64,000 nucleotides of DNA from Stanieria cyanosphaera PCC 7437 (GTDB lineage: Bacteria > Cyanobacteriota > Cyanobacteriia > Cyanobacteriales > Xenococcaceae): the NCBI RefSeq assembly GCF_000317575.1, contig NC_019748.1, forward strand, positions 1,380,001-1,444,000, in the 5' to 3' direction. Position 1 is the first letter of the stretch; each line of letters opens with the position of its first letter. Under the pieces are notes generated by a model that was given only the letters and a program-made list of their open reading frames with translations, ran no database searches and was not told the origin of the DNA. Both the position numbers and the translations under genes were made by a program. Shown here piece by piece: positions 27,833-38,168 of the stretch.

Positions 27833-28858
27833 TTAACTACTTAGAAAAGCTGCTGGTTGAATTAGTAAAGACAATTCTTCTTTTTGTTGTTCTAAAGCTT
27901 GCAATTCTTCTAGACGAGGTAAAACTTGTGCTTCAACTTTTTCTTGTCCTGGTAATTGTTCAGCAAGTTGAGAAGTTTCGTATTCTATTTCCCAAATATT
28001 AATCAATTGAGAATATCCATTAATTAAGTTTTGACTGATATTTAATTGTTGTTCTAAAGCAGATATTCCTCGGTTAATAGTAGTCAAGCGATCGCAATAT
28101 AAATGGGCATCGGTTTGATTCATTTTTGCTTGTAAAAGTCTAAATCGATTTAATAAATTTTCTTCAGAAGTTTTATTTTGATTTAATTGCTTCAATCTGG
28201 ATGTTAAAGTTTTAAGTTTGGCTAGAATATTTTGTTCAGAAGCTAATCTATTTAAATTGTTTGCAGCTAGTTGCTGATATTTTCGGCGATACCTAATTGA
28301 ACTATAAAAACCAGTAGTTATAGCTAAAGGAATAGTTCCTAGCCAAATAAAATGATTGGCAACTACAGGATAAAATAAATCTATTAAAGCTAAAGTTGAG
28401 CATCCCAAAATTGTCAATGAGGAAATTTTAGCTCCTTGAAATAATTGCTGTTTTCGCGGAAACAATACTTGATAATCTAAATTATGTTCGAGGTTTTTTA
28501 ACCAAATTAAATCTAAATTATTTTTGTTGTCTATAGTATGAAGTAAAACCAATGAATCACCTGCATTAGCAGTAAATTTTTCTTTCAAATCAAAATTAGT
28601 AAATTGAAACGTCTTTTGAAGTGTAGATTGATAATTTACTTTAAGTTGATATAATCTTTGTTGTTTAGGTTTATTCAAAAATTTAGTTTTGGTAAGAGTA
28701 ATTACCTCAGAACTACAAGATTCTGCGATCGCGTAACTAACCGCATATTGATAATGACAACTACGACAAATCACCATTACCCGCTCTTCATTACAAATTG
28801 ATAAATCAGGTAGATATAAAGGTTGACGACAGGCAGGGCATTTAATTTCTTCAGTCAT
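27833..28858 (-). CDS. zinc-ribbon membrane protein with coiled coil
   Basis: 341 residues. The N-terminus has a four-cysteine zinc ribbon (C7-P-A-C10 and C31-R-S-C34). Two membrane helices lie at about 146-163 and 168-186, joined by a short loop. From about 190 to the end the sequence is coiled-coil, rich in Gln, Leu and Glu. The ribbon and the coiled coil should face the same side, probably the cytoplasm. The family is not recognised; the architecture suggests a scaffold. It lies 26 bases downstream of the DUF29 gene start-to-stop in the same direction, so they are probably one operon. Confidence 0.65.
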   Translation of the reverse strand: MTEEIKCPACRQPLYLPDLSICNEERVMVICRSCHYQYAVSYAIAESCSSEVITLTKTKFLNKPKQQRLYQLKVNYQSTLQKTFQFTNFDLKEKFTANAGDSLVLLHTIDNKNNLDLIWLKNLEHNLDYQVLFPRKQQLFQGAKISSLTILGCSTLALIDLFYPVVANHFIWLGTIPLAITTGFYSSIRYRRKYQQLAANNLNRLASEQNILAKLKTLTSRLKQLNQNKTSEENLLNRFRLLQAKMNQTDAHLYCDRLTTINRGISALEQQLNISQNLINGYSQLINIWEIEYETSQLAEQLPGQEKVEAQVLPRLEELQALEQQKEELSLLIQPAAFLSS

Positions 28859-28884
28859 ATTTTTTATACTAATTATTTGAGTTT

Positions 28885-29373
28885 TTATACCAAACTTTCT
28901 AAATAATCAAGCGTCATCTCTGAAAGTTGCTCGGTTGAGTTCTTATAAGTTAAATTGAGTAAAGAATTAGCCCAATTAAAAAGTTGATTTTTATCAATTT
29001 CTTGTTTCAACTGTTTGTAGTCAAAAATTCCTTCTTTTACTTCAAGACAAGCTTCATTCAAAGCGGGATTTAACGCTTCTGCTAAATATTCTTGCCATTC
29101 TCCCGATTCAAGATAATAAGATTTTTTGTTATCTTTCAAATTAAGTTTTTTAATTTTAACTATTGAGTTAGCAATAGATGAACGCCATGATTTAGTTGTT
29201 CTTTTTTCTATTTGTATTTTAATTAAATGAACTAGCAAACGCACTAAACAAGATTCAATATTTCTCAAAATTGCTTGTTTGCTCATTCCTTCTAATTCAT
29301 CGATAATGTCTAGAGCATCTTGGTAACGTCCATCCAAGATACTTTGCCTTAGATCAATTAATTCTTGTGTCAT
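28885..29373 (-). CDS. DUF29-like protein
   Basis: 162 residues from the ATG at 29371-29373, preferred over a TTG three codons upstream because GAGGA sits nine bases before it. The helical core NIESCLVRLLVHLIKIQ followed by KRTTKSWRSSIANS matches the DUF29 signature, in which an inner-helix bundle precedes a basic stretch with Trp and Arg. DUF29 proteins are widespread in cyanobacteria and often mobile, with no proven function. The gene is directly upstream of the zinc-ribbon membrane protein, a possible partner. Confidence 0.68.
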   Translation of the reverse strand: MTQELIDLRQSILDGRYQDALDIIDELEGMSKQAILRNIESCLVRLLVHLIKIQIEKRTTKSWRSSIANSIVKIKKLNLKDNKKSYYLESGEWQEYLAEALNPALNEACLEVKEGIFDYKQLKQEIDKNQLFNWANSLLNLTYKNSTEQLSEMTLDYLESLV

Positions 29374-29687
29374 CTTTCTCAATCCTCGTCTTTGAAAACT
29401 ATTTGAGGTGCGTTAAATTCAGGAATTGTTTGCCTGCTGCTAATCAAGCTCTTTATTTTTTATAATTATGAATTTTGGAAAACAAGTTTTGCTATCACTA
29501 TAAGATTTAACAATCTACTAGGTAAACCTAGAGTTTTCACCCAAACATCTGGTATCTTAGCAAGTGGAGAAGTAAATAATAGTGTTGCTAAGAATTTGAT
29601 TAAGCTTTTTAAGCAACAACTTTATTATCAACAAAAATTACTATAAATATTGAAATAAAATTTTTTTCGTCAATAGAGGAAGTAACA
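29374..29687. other. divergent intergenic region before trmB
   Basis: About 310 bases between divergent genes. It contains a perfect eight-base inverted repeat, CTTAGCAA at 29556-29563 and TTGCTAAG at 29585-29592, separated by 21 bases. It could be a hairpin in the trmB leader or an operator. No gene is seen. Confidence 0.45.
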
Positions 29688-30329
29688 TTGCCTAAAGTTC
29701 GTATTCGTCAACACGTTAATCCCCTTAGTCGTAAATTTCAACAACCAATCCAACTTCCAGATTGGAATACAATTTATCAAAATCCCAATCTTCCTCTACA
29801 TCTAGATATTGGTTGTGCTAGAGGAAAGTTTTTGCTACAAATGGCACAACTTCAACCAGAAATCAACTTTTTAGGCATTGAAATTCGTGAATCTTTAGTC
29901 AAAGATGCTAATCAAATCAGAGACGAATTAGGTTTAACTAATCTTCATTATCTCTTTGGTAATATTAATACTTCTACTTCGTTAATACTTAATTCTTTCC
30001 CAGATAATACTGTTAAATATATTACCATTCAGTTTCCCGATCCTTGGTTTAAGAAAAAACATAATAAACGTCGAGTTGTCCAACCAGAATTAGTCAATAT
30101 TTTAGTGGATTATTTAGTTGAAGGTGGCATAATCTTTTTACAATCAGATATTGAAGAAGTTGCCAGAGAAATGAAAGTCCGCTTTTCTGCCCATTCTGCT
30201 TTAGTTCAACAACATCAAACAACTTGGTTGGATTATAATCCTTTACCAATACCAACAGAACGAGAATTATATGTGCTTGCAGATAATTTACCTGTATACC
30301 GAGTTTTATATAAAAAATTGACGAATTAA
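29688..30329 (+). CDS. trmB: tRNA (guanine(46)-N7)-methyltransferase
   Basis: 213 residues starting at TTG, with AGAGGA eight to thirteen bases upstream. TrmB puts m7G at position 46 of the tRNA variable loop using SAM. The SAM-binding motif is LHLDIGCARGKFLLQMA, followed by NFLGIEIRESLV. The family signature ITIQFPDPWFKKKHNKRR is complete, as is the later LVEGGIIFLQSDIEEVA. Length is normal for the family. A hairpin lies upstream in its leader region. It stands alone. Confidence 0.93.
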   Translation: MPKVRIRQHVNPLSRKFQQPIQLPDWNTIYQNPNLPLHLDIGCARGKFLLQMAQLQPEINFLGIEIRESLVKDANQIRDELGLTNLHYLFGNINTSTSLILNSFPDNTVKYITIQFPDPWFKKKHNKRRVVQPELVNILVDYLVEGGIIFLQSDIEEVAREMKVRFSAHSALVQQHQTTWLDYNPLPIPTERELYVLADNLPVYRVLYKKLTN

Positions 30330-30443
30330 GAAAAGTAAAGTATTTTTAATTAATAAATTAATTATTAAATTTAATTTAACTACTATTTTGGACTAGTTGT
30401 TTGAACAAGTCTTGAAGTTCTTTGATGGGAAAAAATAAAATGT

Positions 30444-31307
30444 ATGAAAAATCAAACTTGTTGTATCATTACCCCTAGCTACGTTAAGGATTTTGATAGA
30501 TGTCGTCTTTTATCTGAAACTATTACTCAATTTAATCAATCCCCAATCAATCATTATATCATTGTTGATCAAAAAGATGAAAGACTTTTTTCTCAACTAA
30601 AAAAAGCTAATACAGAAATTATTACAGTAGAATCAGTTTTACCTTGGTGGATTAAAAAAATTCCTTTTCTAAAAAACGGCTGGTTTAGTTTCAAAACTTT
30701 ACCATTAAGAAACTGGTTTATTCAACAATTAGTTAAACTTTCTATTGCCAAAGATGTTGCTGAAGAAGTTTTAATTTTTGTAGATTCAGATGTTGCTTTT
30801 ATTCGTCCTTTTGATACTAAAAATTTTATTGTAGATCATCAAGTTAGACTCTTTCGCGAACCTGATGCGATCGCTGCTGGTTCTGAATTATCTGCCTGGA
30901 GTGATGTGGCGTGTGATTTATTGCAGTTACCTCGCTTACCACGTCCAGTACCTAATTATTTAGGAAATGTGATTACTTGGAAAAAGGATAATGTCTTTAA
31001 ATTACATAATTATATAGAAGAAATTTCTAATCAAGAATGGATTAAAACTATTGCTAAATCTTGGCATCTTTCTGAATATCTTTTGTATGGAACTTTTGTT
31101 GATCAAGTATTAAAAGAAAAATCAGGTCATTTTTATGATCCAGTCAAAAATTGCCATGAATACTGGACTCCTCAATCGATGTCTGATCAACAGTTACAGC
31201 AGTTTTTTTCCGAAGTTACTAACGATCATATTGCGGTGATGATTTCGGCTAAAGCAGGTATGCCAGTAAGTCGTTATGAGAAATATATTAAAGAACAAAA
31301 ATTGTAA
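30444..31307 (+). CDS. DUF6492-like protein, possibly a glycosyltransferase
   Basis: 287 residues with no membrane segment. The start reads CCIITPSYVKDFDRCRLL, like the beginning of GT-A glycosyltransferases. VLIFVDSDVAFIRPFD carries a D-x-D type metal site. The fit is to the DUF6492 family, whose members are annotated as glycosyltransferase-like. The donor, acceptor and pathway are unknown. It is transcribed after trmB with a 114-base gap and converges on the TacT gene. Confidence 0.7.
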   Translation: MKNQTCCIITPSYVKDFDRCRLLSETITQFNQSPINHYIIVDQKDERLFSQLKKANTEIITVESVLPWWIKKIPFLKNGWFSFKTLPLRNWFIQQLVKLSIAKDVAEEVLIFVDSDVAFIRPFDTKNFIVDHQVRLFREPDAIAAGSELSAWSDVACDLLQLPRLPRPVPNYLGNVITWKKDNVFKLHNYIEEISNQEWIKTIAKSWHLSEYLLYGTFVDQVLKEKSGHFYDPVKNCHEYWTPQSMSDQQLQQFFSEVTNDHIAVMISAKAGMPVSRYEKYIKEQKL

Positions 31308-31352
31308 ATAGCCCTCGCACAATTAATTACATCGTTAAAAAGCTATAAGAAA

Positions 31353-31847
31353 TTAGATAATTTCTCGAATTGTAGCTAGAGGAAGAAACATTTTCAAAGG
31401 ATTATCTTCAAGACTTACAAAATCATACCGATGGTAATATTCTTTAGCTGCTTCATCTTTAGCATCGACAAACAAGCCGATGACTCCTGCATTATCCGCA
31501 ATAATTAACGCTCTTTTCATCGCTTCTACCATCAAAATCTCGCCAATTCCCTGGCGTTGGTAAGTTTTGGCTACAGCTAACCTGGCTAATTTTACTCCTG
31601 CGATGGTAGCAGAATATTTTTTGCTCCACTTATTCGGTAATTGTGTGGCATGAACTTCGCAAAGAGCTAAAGTAAAAAAGCCAATTATTGTCTGGGGTTG
31701 TTCTGAATCTATTAAAACGAAAGTACGAGAGATTCCTTTTGTATTGTGTTGTCTGGCTGTTTGCTGAAGATAACGATTGAGAGCTTCGCTACCGCAATCA
31801 AAATTATCGCGATTATGGGAAGTATCCAGCAATTTAATCAGTTTCAT
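31353..31847 (-). CDS. tacT: GNAT acetyltransferase toxin, TacT-like
   Basis: 164 residues of the GNAT fold. TacT-type toxins block translation by acetylating the amino group of charged tRNA. The N-terminus KLLDTSHNRDNFDCGSEALN is characteristic of these toxins. The acetyl-CoA loop is YQRQGIGEILMVEA, with the R/Q-x-x-G-x-G/A pattern. A catalytic Tyr is plausible in EYYHRYDFV near the C-terminus. Its ATG lies inside the 3' end of the antitoxin gene (14-base overlap), the usual coupled arrangement. The family identity is strong; the substrate is inferred. Confidence 0.9.
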   Translation of the reverse strand: MKLIKLLDTSHNRDNFDCGSEALNRYLQQTARQHNTKGISRTFVLIDSEQPQTIIGFFTLALCEVHATQLPNKWSKKYSATIAGVKLARLAVAKTYQRQGIGEILMVEAMKRALIIADNAGVIGLFVDAKDEAAKEYYHRYDFVSLEDNPLKMFLPLATIREII

Positions 31848-32121
31848 GGAAAAATGCTCTATGTTTGGCAGCAGCAGTTTTCAATCTTTCATTGGGAGTC
31901 GGAGGATTTTCTAAGAGCGAAAACACTTTCTCTGCATCTTGTTGAGATAACTTGATCGCTCTGTCTGCTTCTAGAATTTGTTGGGCTTCTTTAATGGCTG
32001 CTGCCACAATAAATTGATTTAAAGTTGCACCAGATAAAATAGCAGCCTGTTCTAAAGTTTCTTTGATTTGCTGAGGAATCCTCGCAGTTACGCGAGCATC
32101 ATTTTTAGTACTACTAGACAT
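31834..32121 (-). CDS. tacA: DUF1778 antitoxin, TacA-like
   Basis: 95 residues with a ribbon-helix-helix N-terminus (DARVTARIPQQIKETLEQAA, then LSGATLNQFIVAAAI) and a disordered C-terminal toxin-binding arm (EKVFSLLENPPTPNERLK). DUF1778 proteins pair with GNAT toxins and repress their own promoter. It overlaps tacT by 14 bases, so the two are translationally coupled. The autoregulated promoter should lie in 32122-32329, but no operator could be picked out with confidence. Confidence 0.9.
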   Translation of the reverse strand: MSSSTKNDARVTARIPQQIKETLEQAAILSGATLNQFIVAAAIKEAQQILEADRAIKLSQQDAEKVFSLLENPPTPNERLKTAAAKHRAFFHETD

Positions 32122-32329
32122 AACAATTAAGTGTGAAATTACAATCTTATTGTAACCAAACTTGGTGACAAAATGTCACCACGAACAAGACTGCATGATT
32201 CAATTCTTCTGCCAGGTAGTTTTTTGCCTTAAAACAAAATTTTGTAATCTGATCAATTCAACAACTGCAAGATCACACTTGCTGTCAAATCAGTAGATGA
32301 TGTAGATAGATGGTTATTGAGTATGAGCG

Positions 32330-35050
32330 ATGGATTTAATTTTGTGTCATCAAACAGCCGATTTTGATGCTTTAGGTGCAGCAGTAGGCTTATCTCGGTT
32401 GAAAAAAGGAGCGAAAATAGTTTTAACTGGAGGCGCGCATCCTACAGTAAAAGATTTTTTAGCTTTACATCGGGATGAATTTCCTTTAATTGAATCTCGT
32501 AGCGTTAATACTCAAGCAATTCGTTCGATTTTCGTAGTAGATACCCAAAAACGCGATCGCTTGGGAAAAAGTTCAGAATGGTTAGATCTCAAGCATTTAA
32601 ATTCTATCGAAATTTACGACCATCATCTCAATGCTGAATCGGATATTCCTGCGACAGTTAAACATCTTGATGCAGTGGGTTCGACAACTACCATCATCGC
32701 AGAATTATTACAATCAGAAGCAATTGAATTAACTCCTTTTGAAGCGACAGCAATGGCATTAGGAGTTCATGTTGATACTTGTTCTTTTACTTCTGAACAA
32801 ACTACTGCCCGTGATGCCCAAGCATTAGCATGGTTGTTGTCAGTGGGAGCGAATATCAAAATTATTGCTGAATACGTTGAACCAGGTTTGTCTCCTCAAT
32901 TACAAACACTATTAAAAGAAGCACTAGAAAAACTGCAAAGATCAATTATTCAAGGCTACACTATTGCTTCAGTCTTACTAAAAACCGATGAATTTATTCC
33001 TGGTTTATCTAGCCTTGCCTCACGTTTGATGGATCTTACTGAAAGCGACGCACTTTTACTCGGACATGAATATAATCGAAATCAAAATTCTACTACAGAA
33101 AAGTCAAGTCAAAGGTTAACTGTCATCGGGCGATCGCAAATTCCTCAGACTAATCTTAATCTACTGTTTGAATCTCATGGTGGTGGGGGACATCCTCAAG
33201 CAGCTTCTTTGACAACTAGTACTAATGAACCAAAAGTTTTTTTTCAACAGTTAGTTGAACAACTACAAACACAAATCCCCCAACCTCCTACAGCTAGAGA
33301 TTTAATGTCTTCTCCAGTTAGAACTATTCGCCCTGATACTACCATCGAACAGGCACAAAGAATTTTATTTCGCTATGGGCATTCAGGTTTATCGGTAGTA
33401 GATGAAAATGACTGTTTGGTAGGAGTGATCTCCCGCAGAGATTTGGATATAGCTTTACATCATGGTTTTAGTCATGCCCCAGTTAAAGGCTACATGACAA
33501 GAAATTTAAAAACCATCACTCCTGAGACTTCCTTACCAGAAATAGAATCTTTGATGGTAACTTATGATGTGGGAAGATTACCTGTTTTAGATCGGGGGCA
33601 ATTAATCGGAATTGTAACTCGTACTGATGTTTTAAGGCAGTTACATCAAGAGCGAGAAGAAAAACCTCAAGGAAATCAACAACCTCTTACTTCCTGTCTC
33701 TTACCTACAATTAAAGCTAGACTAGCCCCAGAAATTTGGCGATTATTAGAACAAGCTAGTAATGAAGCGCAAAGTAGAGGTTGGCATCTTTATCTAGTTG
33801 GTGGTGGTGTTAGAGATTTATTATTAACCGAAGCAAATCAACCTTTACTTCTACAAGATATCGATCTCGTGGTTGATGGTTTTCACCGTGCTACCGATGA
33901 TGGTGCAGGATTAGAATTGGCTTCAAAGATACAACAGATGTATCCCCAAGCGCGTTTATCAGTACATGGTGAGTTTCAAACTGCTGCCTTACTGTGGCAC
34001 AAAGATCCTACTTTAGGTAACCTTTGGATTGATATTGCCACAGCTAGAACCGAATTTTATCCTTATCCCGCAGCTAACCCTGAAGTAGAAGCTAGTTCGA
34101 TTCGTCAGGACTTGTATCGTCGAGATTTTACGATTAATGCCCTGGCAGTTAGATTAACCTCACCTAAGAAAGGTGAATTTTCCAGGAAAGGAGACTTATT
34201 AGACTTTTTTGGTGGTTTGCTAGATCTGCGATCGCGTCAAATTCGCGTGCTTCATCCCAATAGTTTTATCGAAGATCCTACCCGTATTTATCGCGCGGTA
34301 AGATTTGCGGTACGTTTAGGTTTTACCATTGAATCACAAACAGAAGAATATATTCGTTATGCGATCGCAAGTGGTGTTTACGAAAGATTGAGATTAGAAA
34401 ATCAGCAAGCACCAGCCTTAACTACTAGATTAAGAACAGAATTAAAATATATTTTACAAGCGGAATATTGGAAACCAGCTTTACAATTACTAGCAGACTT
34501 AGAAGCCTTACGCTGTCTGCATCAAGATTTAATTTTAACTAATCAATTGTGGTGGCAAATTCGTTGTGTTTCTCGTTGGTTAAAAATCATTGATCCAGAA
34601 AATAATTTTGACCACTGGTTAATCAGATTAGAAGTATTAATTGCTCACCTAAACCCATCGGAAAGAATCAAAGTAGCCACTAATTTACAATTACCTAAAG
34701 ATAGTCTTCAAAGACTCAAAAAACTAGAACAAATAGAAACTGAAGTAATAGAAAAACTACCTCATTATCAGCGTAAAAGTGAAATATATTTATTACTGCG
34801 TCAATATAAATATGTAAGTTTAATCTTATTATCAGTACGAACTTCTAAATCAATTCGTCGTACTATTTGGCAATATTTGACTCGATTGGCAAAAGTTGAA
34901 CCACTTTTAAACGGTAACGATCTTAAAAATCTGGGTTATCAACCAGGGCCAATTTACAAACAAATACTCGATAATTTATTAATAGCAACTTTGGATGGCA
35001 AAATTCATAGTTATACAGAAGCAGAAGCTTTTATTCAACAAAATTATTAA
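32330..35050 (+). CDS. cca: DHH-CBS-tRNA nucleotidyltransferase fusion
   Basis: 906 residues. The order is a DHH phosphoesterase ([12 protein letters not shown], then [14 protein letters not shown] and the DHHA1-type [10 protein letters not shown]), two CBS domains ([20 protein letters not shown], then [16 protein letters not shown]), and a class II poly(A)-polymerase/CCA head ([32 protein letters not shown]) with the RNA-binding tail. The fusion is known in cyanobacteria and some other bacteria, where enzymes of this type add A, or CCA, to tRNA 3' ends; some lineages split C- and A-addition between two proteins. Which activity this one has cannot be read with certainty. The DHH part may be an accessory nuclease. 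Confidence 0.88.
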   Translation: MDLILCHQTADFDALGAAVGLSRLKKGAKIVLTGGAHPTVKDFLALHRDEFPLIESRSVNTQAIRSIFVVDTQKRDRLGKSSEWLDLKHLNSIEIYDHHLNAESDIPATVKHLDAVGSTTTIIAELLQSEAIELTPFEATAMALGVHVDTCSFTSEQTTARDAQALAWLLSVGANIKIIAEYVEPGLSPQLQTLLKEALEKLQRSIIQGYTIASVLLKTDEFIPGLSSLASRLMDLTESDALLLGHEYNRNQNSTTEKSSQRLTVIGRSQIPQTNLNLLFESHGGGGHPQAASLTTSTNEPKVFFQQLVEQLQTQIPQPPTARDLMSSPVRTIRPDTTIEQAQRILFRYGHSGLSVVDENDCLVGVISRRDLDIALHHGFSHAPVKGYMTRNLKTITPETSLPEIESLMVTYDVGRLPVLDRGQLIGIVTRTDVLRQLHQEREEKPQGNQQPLTSCLLPTIKARLAPEIWRLLEQASNEAQSRGWHLYLVGGGVRDLLLTEANQPLLLQDIDLVVDGFHRATDDGAGLELASKIQQMYPQARLSVHGEFQTAALLWHKDPTLGNLWIDIATARTEFYPYPAANPEVEASSIRQDLYRRDFTINALAVRLTSPKKGEFSRKGDLLDFFGGLLDLRSRQIRVLHPNSFIEDPTRIYRAVRFAVRLGFTIESQTEEYIRYAIASGVYERLRLENQQAPALTTRLRTELKYILQAEYWKPALQLLADLEALRCLHQDLILTNQLWWQIRCVSRWLKIIDPENNFDHWLIRLEVLIAHLNPSERIKVATNLQLPKDSLQRLKKLEQIETEVIEKLPHYQRKSEIYLLLRQYKYVSLILLSVRTSKSIRRTIWQYLTRLAKVEPLLNGNDLKNLGYQPGPIYKQILDNLLIATLDGKIHSYTEAEAFIQQNY

Positions 35051-35062
35051 GAGTAAACAAAT

Positions 35063-35094
35063 AAAAAAACCGAGCAATTATAGAACTACTCGGT
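35063..35094 (-). terminator. terminator of gltA
   Basis: On the minus strand ACCGAG and CTCGGT pair around a 14-base loop and are followed by TTTTTTTATT. It lies 20 bases past the gltA stop codon. The + strand side has no T-run, so it mainly serves gltA. Confidence 0.85.
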
Positions 35095-35114
35095 ATTGGA
35101 TTGATGAACTGAAA

Positions 35115-36260
35115 TTAACGTTCTTCAATAGGAATATATGGAGCATTGTGAACGCCAGTATAAACTTGAGTGGGACGGAAAATACGGTTAACAGCTAATT
35201 GTTCTTTCCAATGTGCCAACCAACCAGCCACACGAGCGATCGCAAAAATGGGAGTAAACAAATCATCAGGAATACCTAGTTTGCGATAAACTAAACCAGA
35301 GTAAAAATCTACATTAGGATAAATTCCTTTGTGACCAAAATTCTCTTCAACTACTCTTTCTAATTCTACGGCAATATCATAATAAGGGTCTTGACCAGTT
35401 TCCCCAAATAATTGTTTAACTAAATCTTGCAAAATCGTAGCACGAGGATCTTTTACTTTATACACTCTGTGTCCAAAACCCATTATTTTTTGCTTGTTGG
35501 CAATACATTTTTCCACATAAGGACGGACATTCTCGATTGAACCAATTTCTTCCAACATTAATAATACTTCTTCGTTAGCTCCTCCATGAAGAGGGCCGGC
35601 TAAAGTACCTACTGCTGATGCTATTACTGCATAAGGATCGGTAAGAGTAGACGCTGTTACCATTGCTGAAAAAGTCGAAGCATTAATCGTATGTTCGGCA
35701 TGAAGAGTCAAACAGACATCAAATATTCTCGCTGCTAGAGGATCGGGTTTTCTCTCTGTCAACATATATAAAAAATTAGCAGCATAATCTAACTCGTCAT
35801 TAGGTTGAATTGGATCGTTTCCTTTTCGCATTTGATGAAACGCTGCTACCATTGTCGGAATTTTTGCTAGCAAACGAACTACAGCTTTTCTAATATATTC
35901 AGGGTCATCCAATGCGCGACGAGAATAAAATAGTCCTAACGCTGCTGCCGAAGTTTGTAGTGCATCCATTGGGTGTCCAGTTTCAGGAAAACATTTCATC
36001 ATGTCCCGAATACGGTATTTGATGCGTCGATGATAAAGAATATTTGTTTCAAATTGTTTTAGTTCTTCTTTAGTCGGTAGTCGGTCCCAAATTAACAGGT
36101 AAGCGGTTTCGAGGAAACTTCCTTTCTTTGTTAATTCTTCAATGTTAATACCGCGATATTCTAAAATCCCTTTTTGCCCATCAACATGACTAATGCTAGA
36201 CTTGGCAGCAGGTATTCCTTCTAACCCTGGTTTATATTCACAAAAAAATGTAGTTGTCAT
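35115..36260 (-). CDS. gltA: citrate synthase
   Basis: 381 residues, the short type II-like bacterial form without a long N-terminal beta extension. It makes citrate from oxaloacetate and acetyl-CoA. Catalytic landmarks are the first His in LHAEHTINAS, GPLHGGANEEVL, the second His in MGFGHRVYKV, and Asp in YPNVDFYSGLV. PRATILQDL is also in place. Methylcitrate synthase is an alternative for this subfamily, but no propionate genes are near. Its terminator follows, and about 420 bases separate it from the E2 gene behind it on the same strand, so it has its own promoter. Confidence 0.92.
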   Translation of the reverse strand: MTTTFFCEYKPGLEGIPAAKSSISHVDGQKGILEYRGINIEELTKKGSFLETAYLLIWDRLPTKEELKQFETNILYHRRIKYRIRDMMKCFPETGHPMDALQTSAAALGLFYSRRALDDPEYIRKAVVRLLAKIPTMVAAFHQMRKGNDPIQPNDELDYAANFLYMLTERKPDPLAARIFDVCLTLHAEHTINASTFSAMVTASTLTDPYAVIASAVGTLAGPLHGGANEEVLLMLEEIGSIENVRPYVEKCIANKQKIMGFGHRVYKVKDPRATILQDLVKQLFGETGQDPYYDIAVELERVVEENFGHKGIYPNVDFYSGLVYRKLGIPDDLFTPIFAIARVAGWLAHWKEQLAVNRIFRPTQVYTGVHNAPYIPIEER

Positions 36261-36684
36261 AGATAGCTTTTCCTATAAATAAACAAGATGAAGATATATT
36301 CGTGATGAATAACAGATTCTGAAGCTACCTTATCTTTTAAATTTGTCTTAACCGAAAAAAATAGCTCCAGTGAGATAGTGTGGCTGTTCCTTAGCTTATC
36401 TGTTTCTCATTGATTTCTCAATTACTTTTTTAAATCGAATTTAACAAGCGTTTATGACTAGTTATTCTGACACTATAAATTTCATACTAGTTAGATTATT
36501 TGTAGTATATTATCAGATGGGCTTAAGACTATATGTAACAAGGTTCTCAATTTCTTTGGTCTGGTTGAGAGCTTGATCCAATTTATAAATTTGCTTAATT
36601 ACTTATAAAAGATAATCTTCAGGTTGTAGGCAAAAAAGTAGGGACAATTGATCAATCATCCCTACCAGATTCAATTGAAATCAA
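36261..36684. other. intergenic region upstream of gltA, with the E2 terminator
   Basis: About 420 bases with no gene. The gltA promoter should lie near 36265-36500, in an AT-rich stretch. The terminator of the upstream E2 gene is at 36632-36665. Nothing else is recognised. Confidence 0.5.
36632..36665 (-). terminator. terminator of the pyruvate dehydrogenase E2 gene
   Basis: On the minus strand GTAGGGA and TCCCTAC pair perfectly around a 14-base loop, followed by TTTTTTG. It lies about 20 bases past the stop codon. Confidence 0.88.
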
Positions 36685-37980
36685 TTAAAGAGTTAAAGAT
36701 TGTGGTTCTGTTTCAATTAACTTAGCTAGATCTTGTAAGAAAGAAGCAGCTTGTGCGCCATAAATAATACGATGATCGCTGGTCATATTAACTACCATTT
36801 GACGTTTAACACCGATTAATCCTTGTTCATTCGCTACGACTTGGGGACGAGCAGCACCAACTGCTAGGATTGAACCTTGTCCAGGAGGTAAGATGGCATC
36901 AAAACGATCTACGCCAAACATACCTAAATTAGATAGGGTAAAAGTACCAGTGCTATATTCATCTGGTTGTAGTTGTTTGAGTCTAGAACGGTCGACTAAA
37001 TCTTTCCAACTGCGAGAGAGAGAATAAAGATCAAGCTTGTCGGCATTGCGTAAAACAGGTGTGATTAAACCTCCGCCTTCCATTGCTACTGCAACAGCAA
37101 TATTGATTTCTGAATTATATTTAATTGCTCCTTCACTATAGCTAGCATTAACTATCGGGTGTTTTGCCAAAGTAACCGCTACTGCTTTAGCGAGTAAAGC
37201 TGTCATTGTTACTCCTTTAGACTTAATTTGTTTGTAGAGTTGATCTAAAGCATCAGTAGTGATGGTGTAGTTGACGTGGAAAGTAGGTACTTGCAAACTC
37301 ATCATCATATTCTGTACCACAGCTTTTTGGAGAGTATTAAGTGGTACAGTTTCACCAGGAGTAACGCTAACGGGTGCTGGAGAAGGTGTAACGGGACGAG
37401 ATACTGGGGGCGGTGCTACAGGTGCGGTTACTGGTTGAGATGCTACTGAAGTAGGAGTGGGAGTTTTACCTGCTGCTTGTTCGATATCGTGAGCAACAAT
37501 TCTACCGTAGGGACCACTGCCTTGAATTGTTTTTAAATCAACACCAAATTCTTTAGCTAGTTTTCTAGCGCGTGGAGAAGCGACAATTCTGCCATTGCTT
37601 GTAGTTTGGGTGGTAGAGGTTGCATTGTCAGCAACAGCACCAGGAGTAGCTACAGGAGTAGGTTTTGATTGAGGAGCAGCAGGAGAGCTAGAACCTCCCT
37701 GGAGTGAAGCAGCTTTTTGTTTGGCTTCTTCGATTTCTGCTTCAGTTTCTGCTAAAAGAGCGATCGCATTTCCTACAGGTGCTTCTTTTCCTGCTTCAAC
37801 TAAAATAACCGCTAAATAACCTTCATTAAAGGACTCTACATCCATGTCGGCTTTATCCGACTCTACCACTACCACAGTTTCACCCTTGGCTACTTTGTCT
37901 CCTGGAGCTTTTGTCCATTCAACAATTTTTCCTTCAGTCATGGTGGAGCTAAGAGCCGGCATAAATATATCGTGAATCAT
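36685..37980 (-). CDS. pdhC: dihydrolipoyl acetyltransferase, pyruvate dehydrogenase E2
   Basis: 431 residues. The N-terminal lipoyl domain (1-80) has the lipoylated Lys in VVESDKADMDVESF. A Pro/Ala/Thr-rich linker leads to the E1/E3-binding domain (VASPRARKLAKEFGVDL, then GSGPYGRIVAHDI), then a second Pro-rich linker, then the catalytic domain with the C-terminal DHRIIYGAQAASF motif, where His and Asp are intact. It moves the acetyl group from lipoate to CoA. The single lipoyl domain and MIHDIFMPALSSTMTEG start match cyanobacterial PDH E2. E2 of an oxoglutarate complex is less likely since cyanobacteria generally lack it. Other PDH subunits are not in the window. Confidence 0.92.
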   Translation of the reverse strand: MIHDIFMPALSSTMTEGKIVEWTKAPGDKVAKGETVVVVESDKADMDVESFNEGYLAVILVEAGKEAPVGNAIALLAETEAEIEEAKQKAASLQGGSSSPAAPQSKPTPVATPGAVADNATSTTQTTSNGRIVASPRARKLAKEFGVDLKTIQGSGPYGRIVAHDIEQAAGKTPTPTSVASQPVTAPVAPPPVSRPVTPSPAPVSVTPGETVPLNTLQKAVVQNMMMSLQVPTFHVNYTITTDALDQLYKQIKSKGVTMTALLAKAVAVTLAKHPIVNASYSEGAIKYNSEINIAVAVAMEGGGLITPVLRNADKLDLYSLSRSWKDLVDRSRLKQLQPDEYSTGTFTLSNLGMFGVDRFDAILPPGQGSILAVGAARPQVVANEQGLIGVKRQMVVNMTSDHRIIYGAQAASFLQDLAKLIETEPQSLTL

Positions 37981-38168
37981 AGCAGTAGTCTTTTTCTCTT
38001 TTAATAAAAAAACAAAACAATTGGTGTGGCTGGAATCAGTTTTTAGTTATTTGCCTTTTGTAAGTCTGGCTAGTATTTTTAAATGATTGAATAACTAACA
38101 ATCAACGACTAATGACCAATAACTATCTTGATTGCTTAATTAATTACAACAATCTTTGATATTAACAT

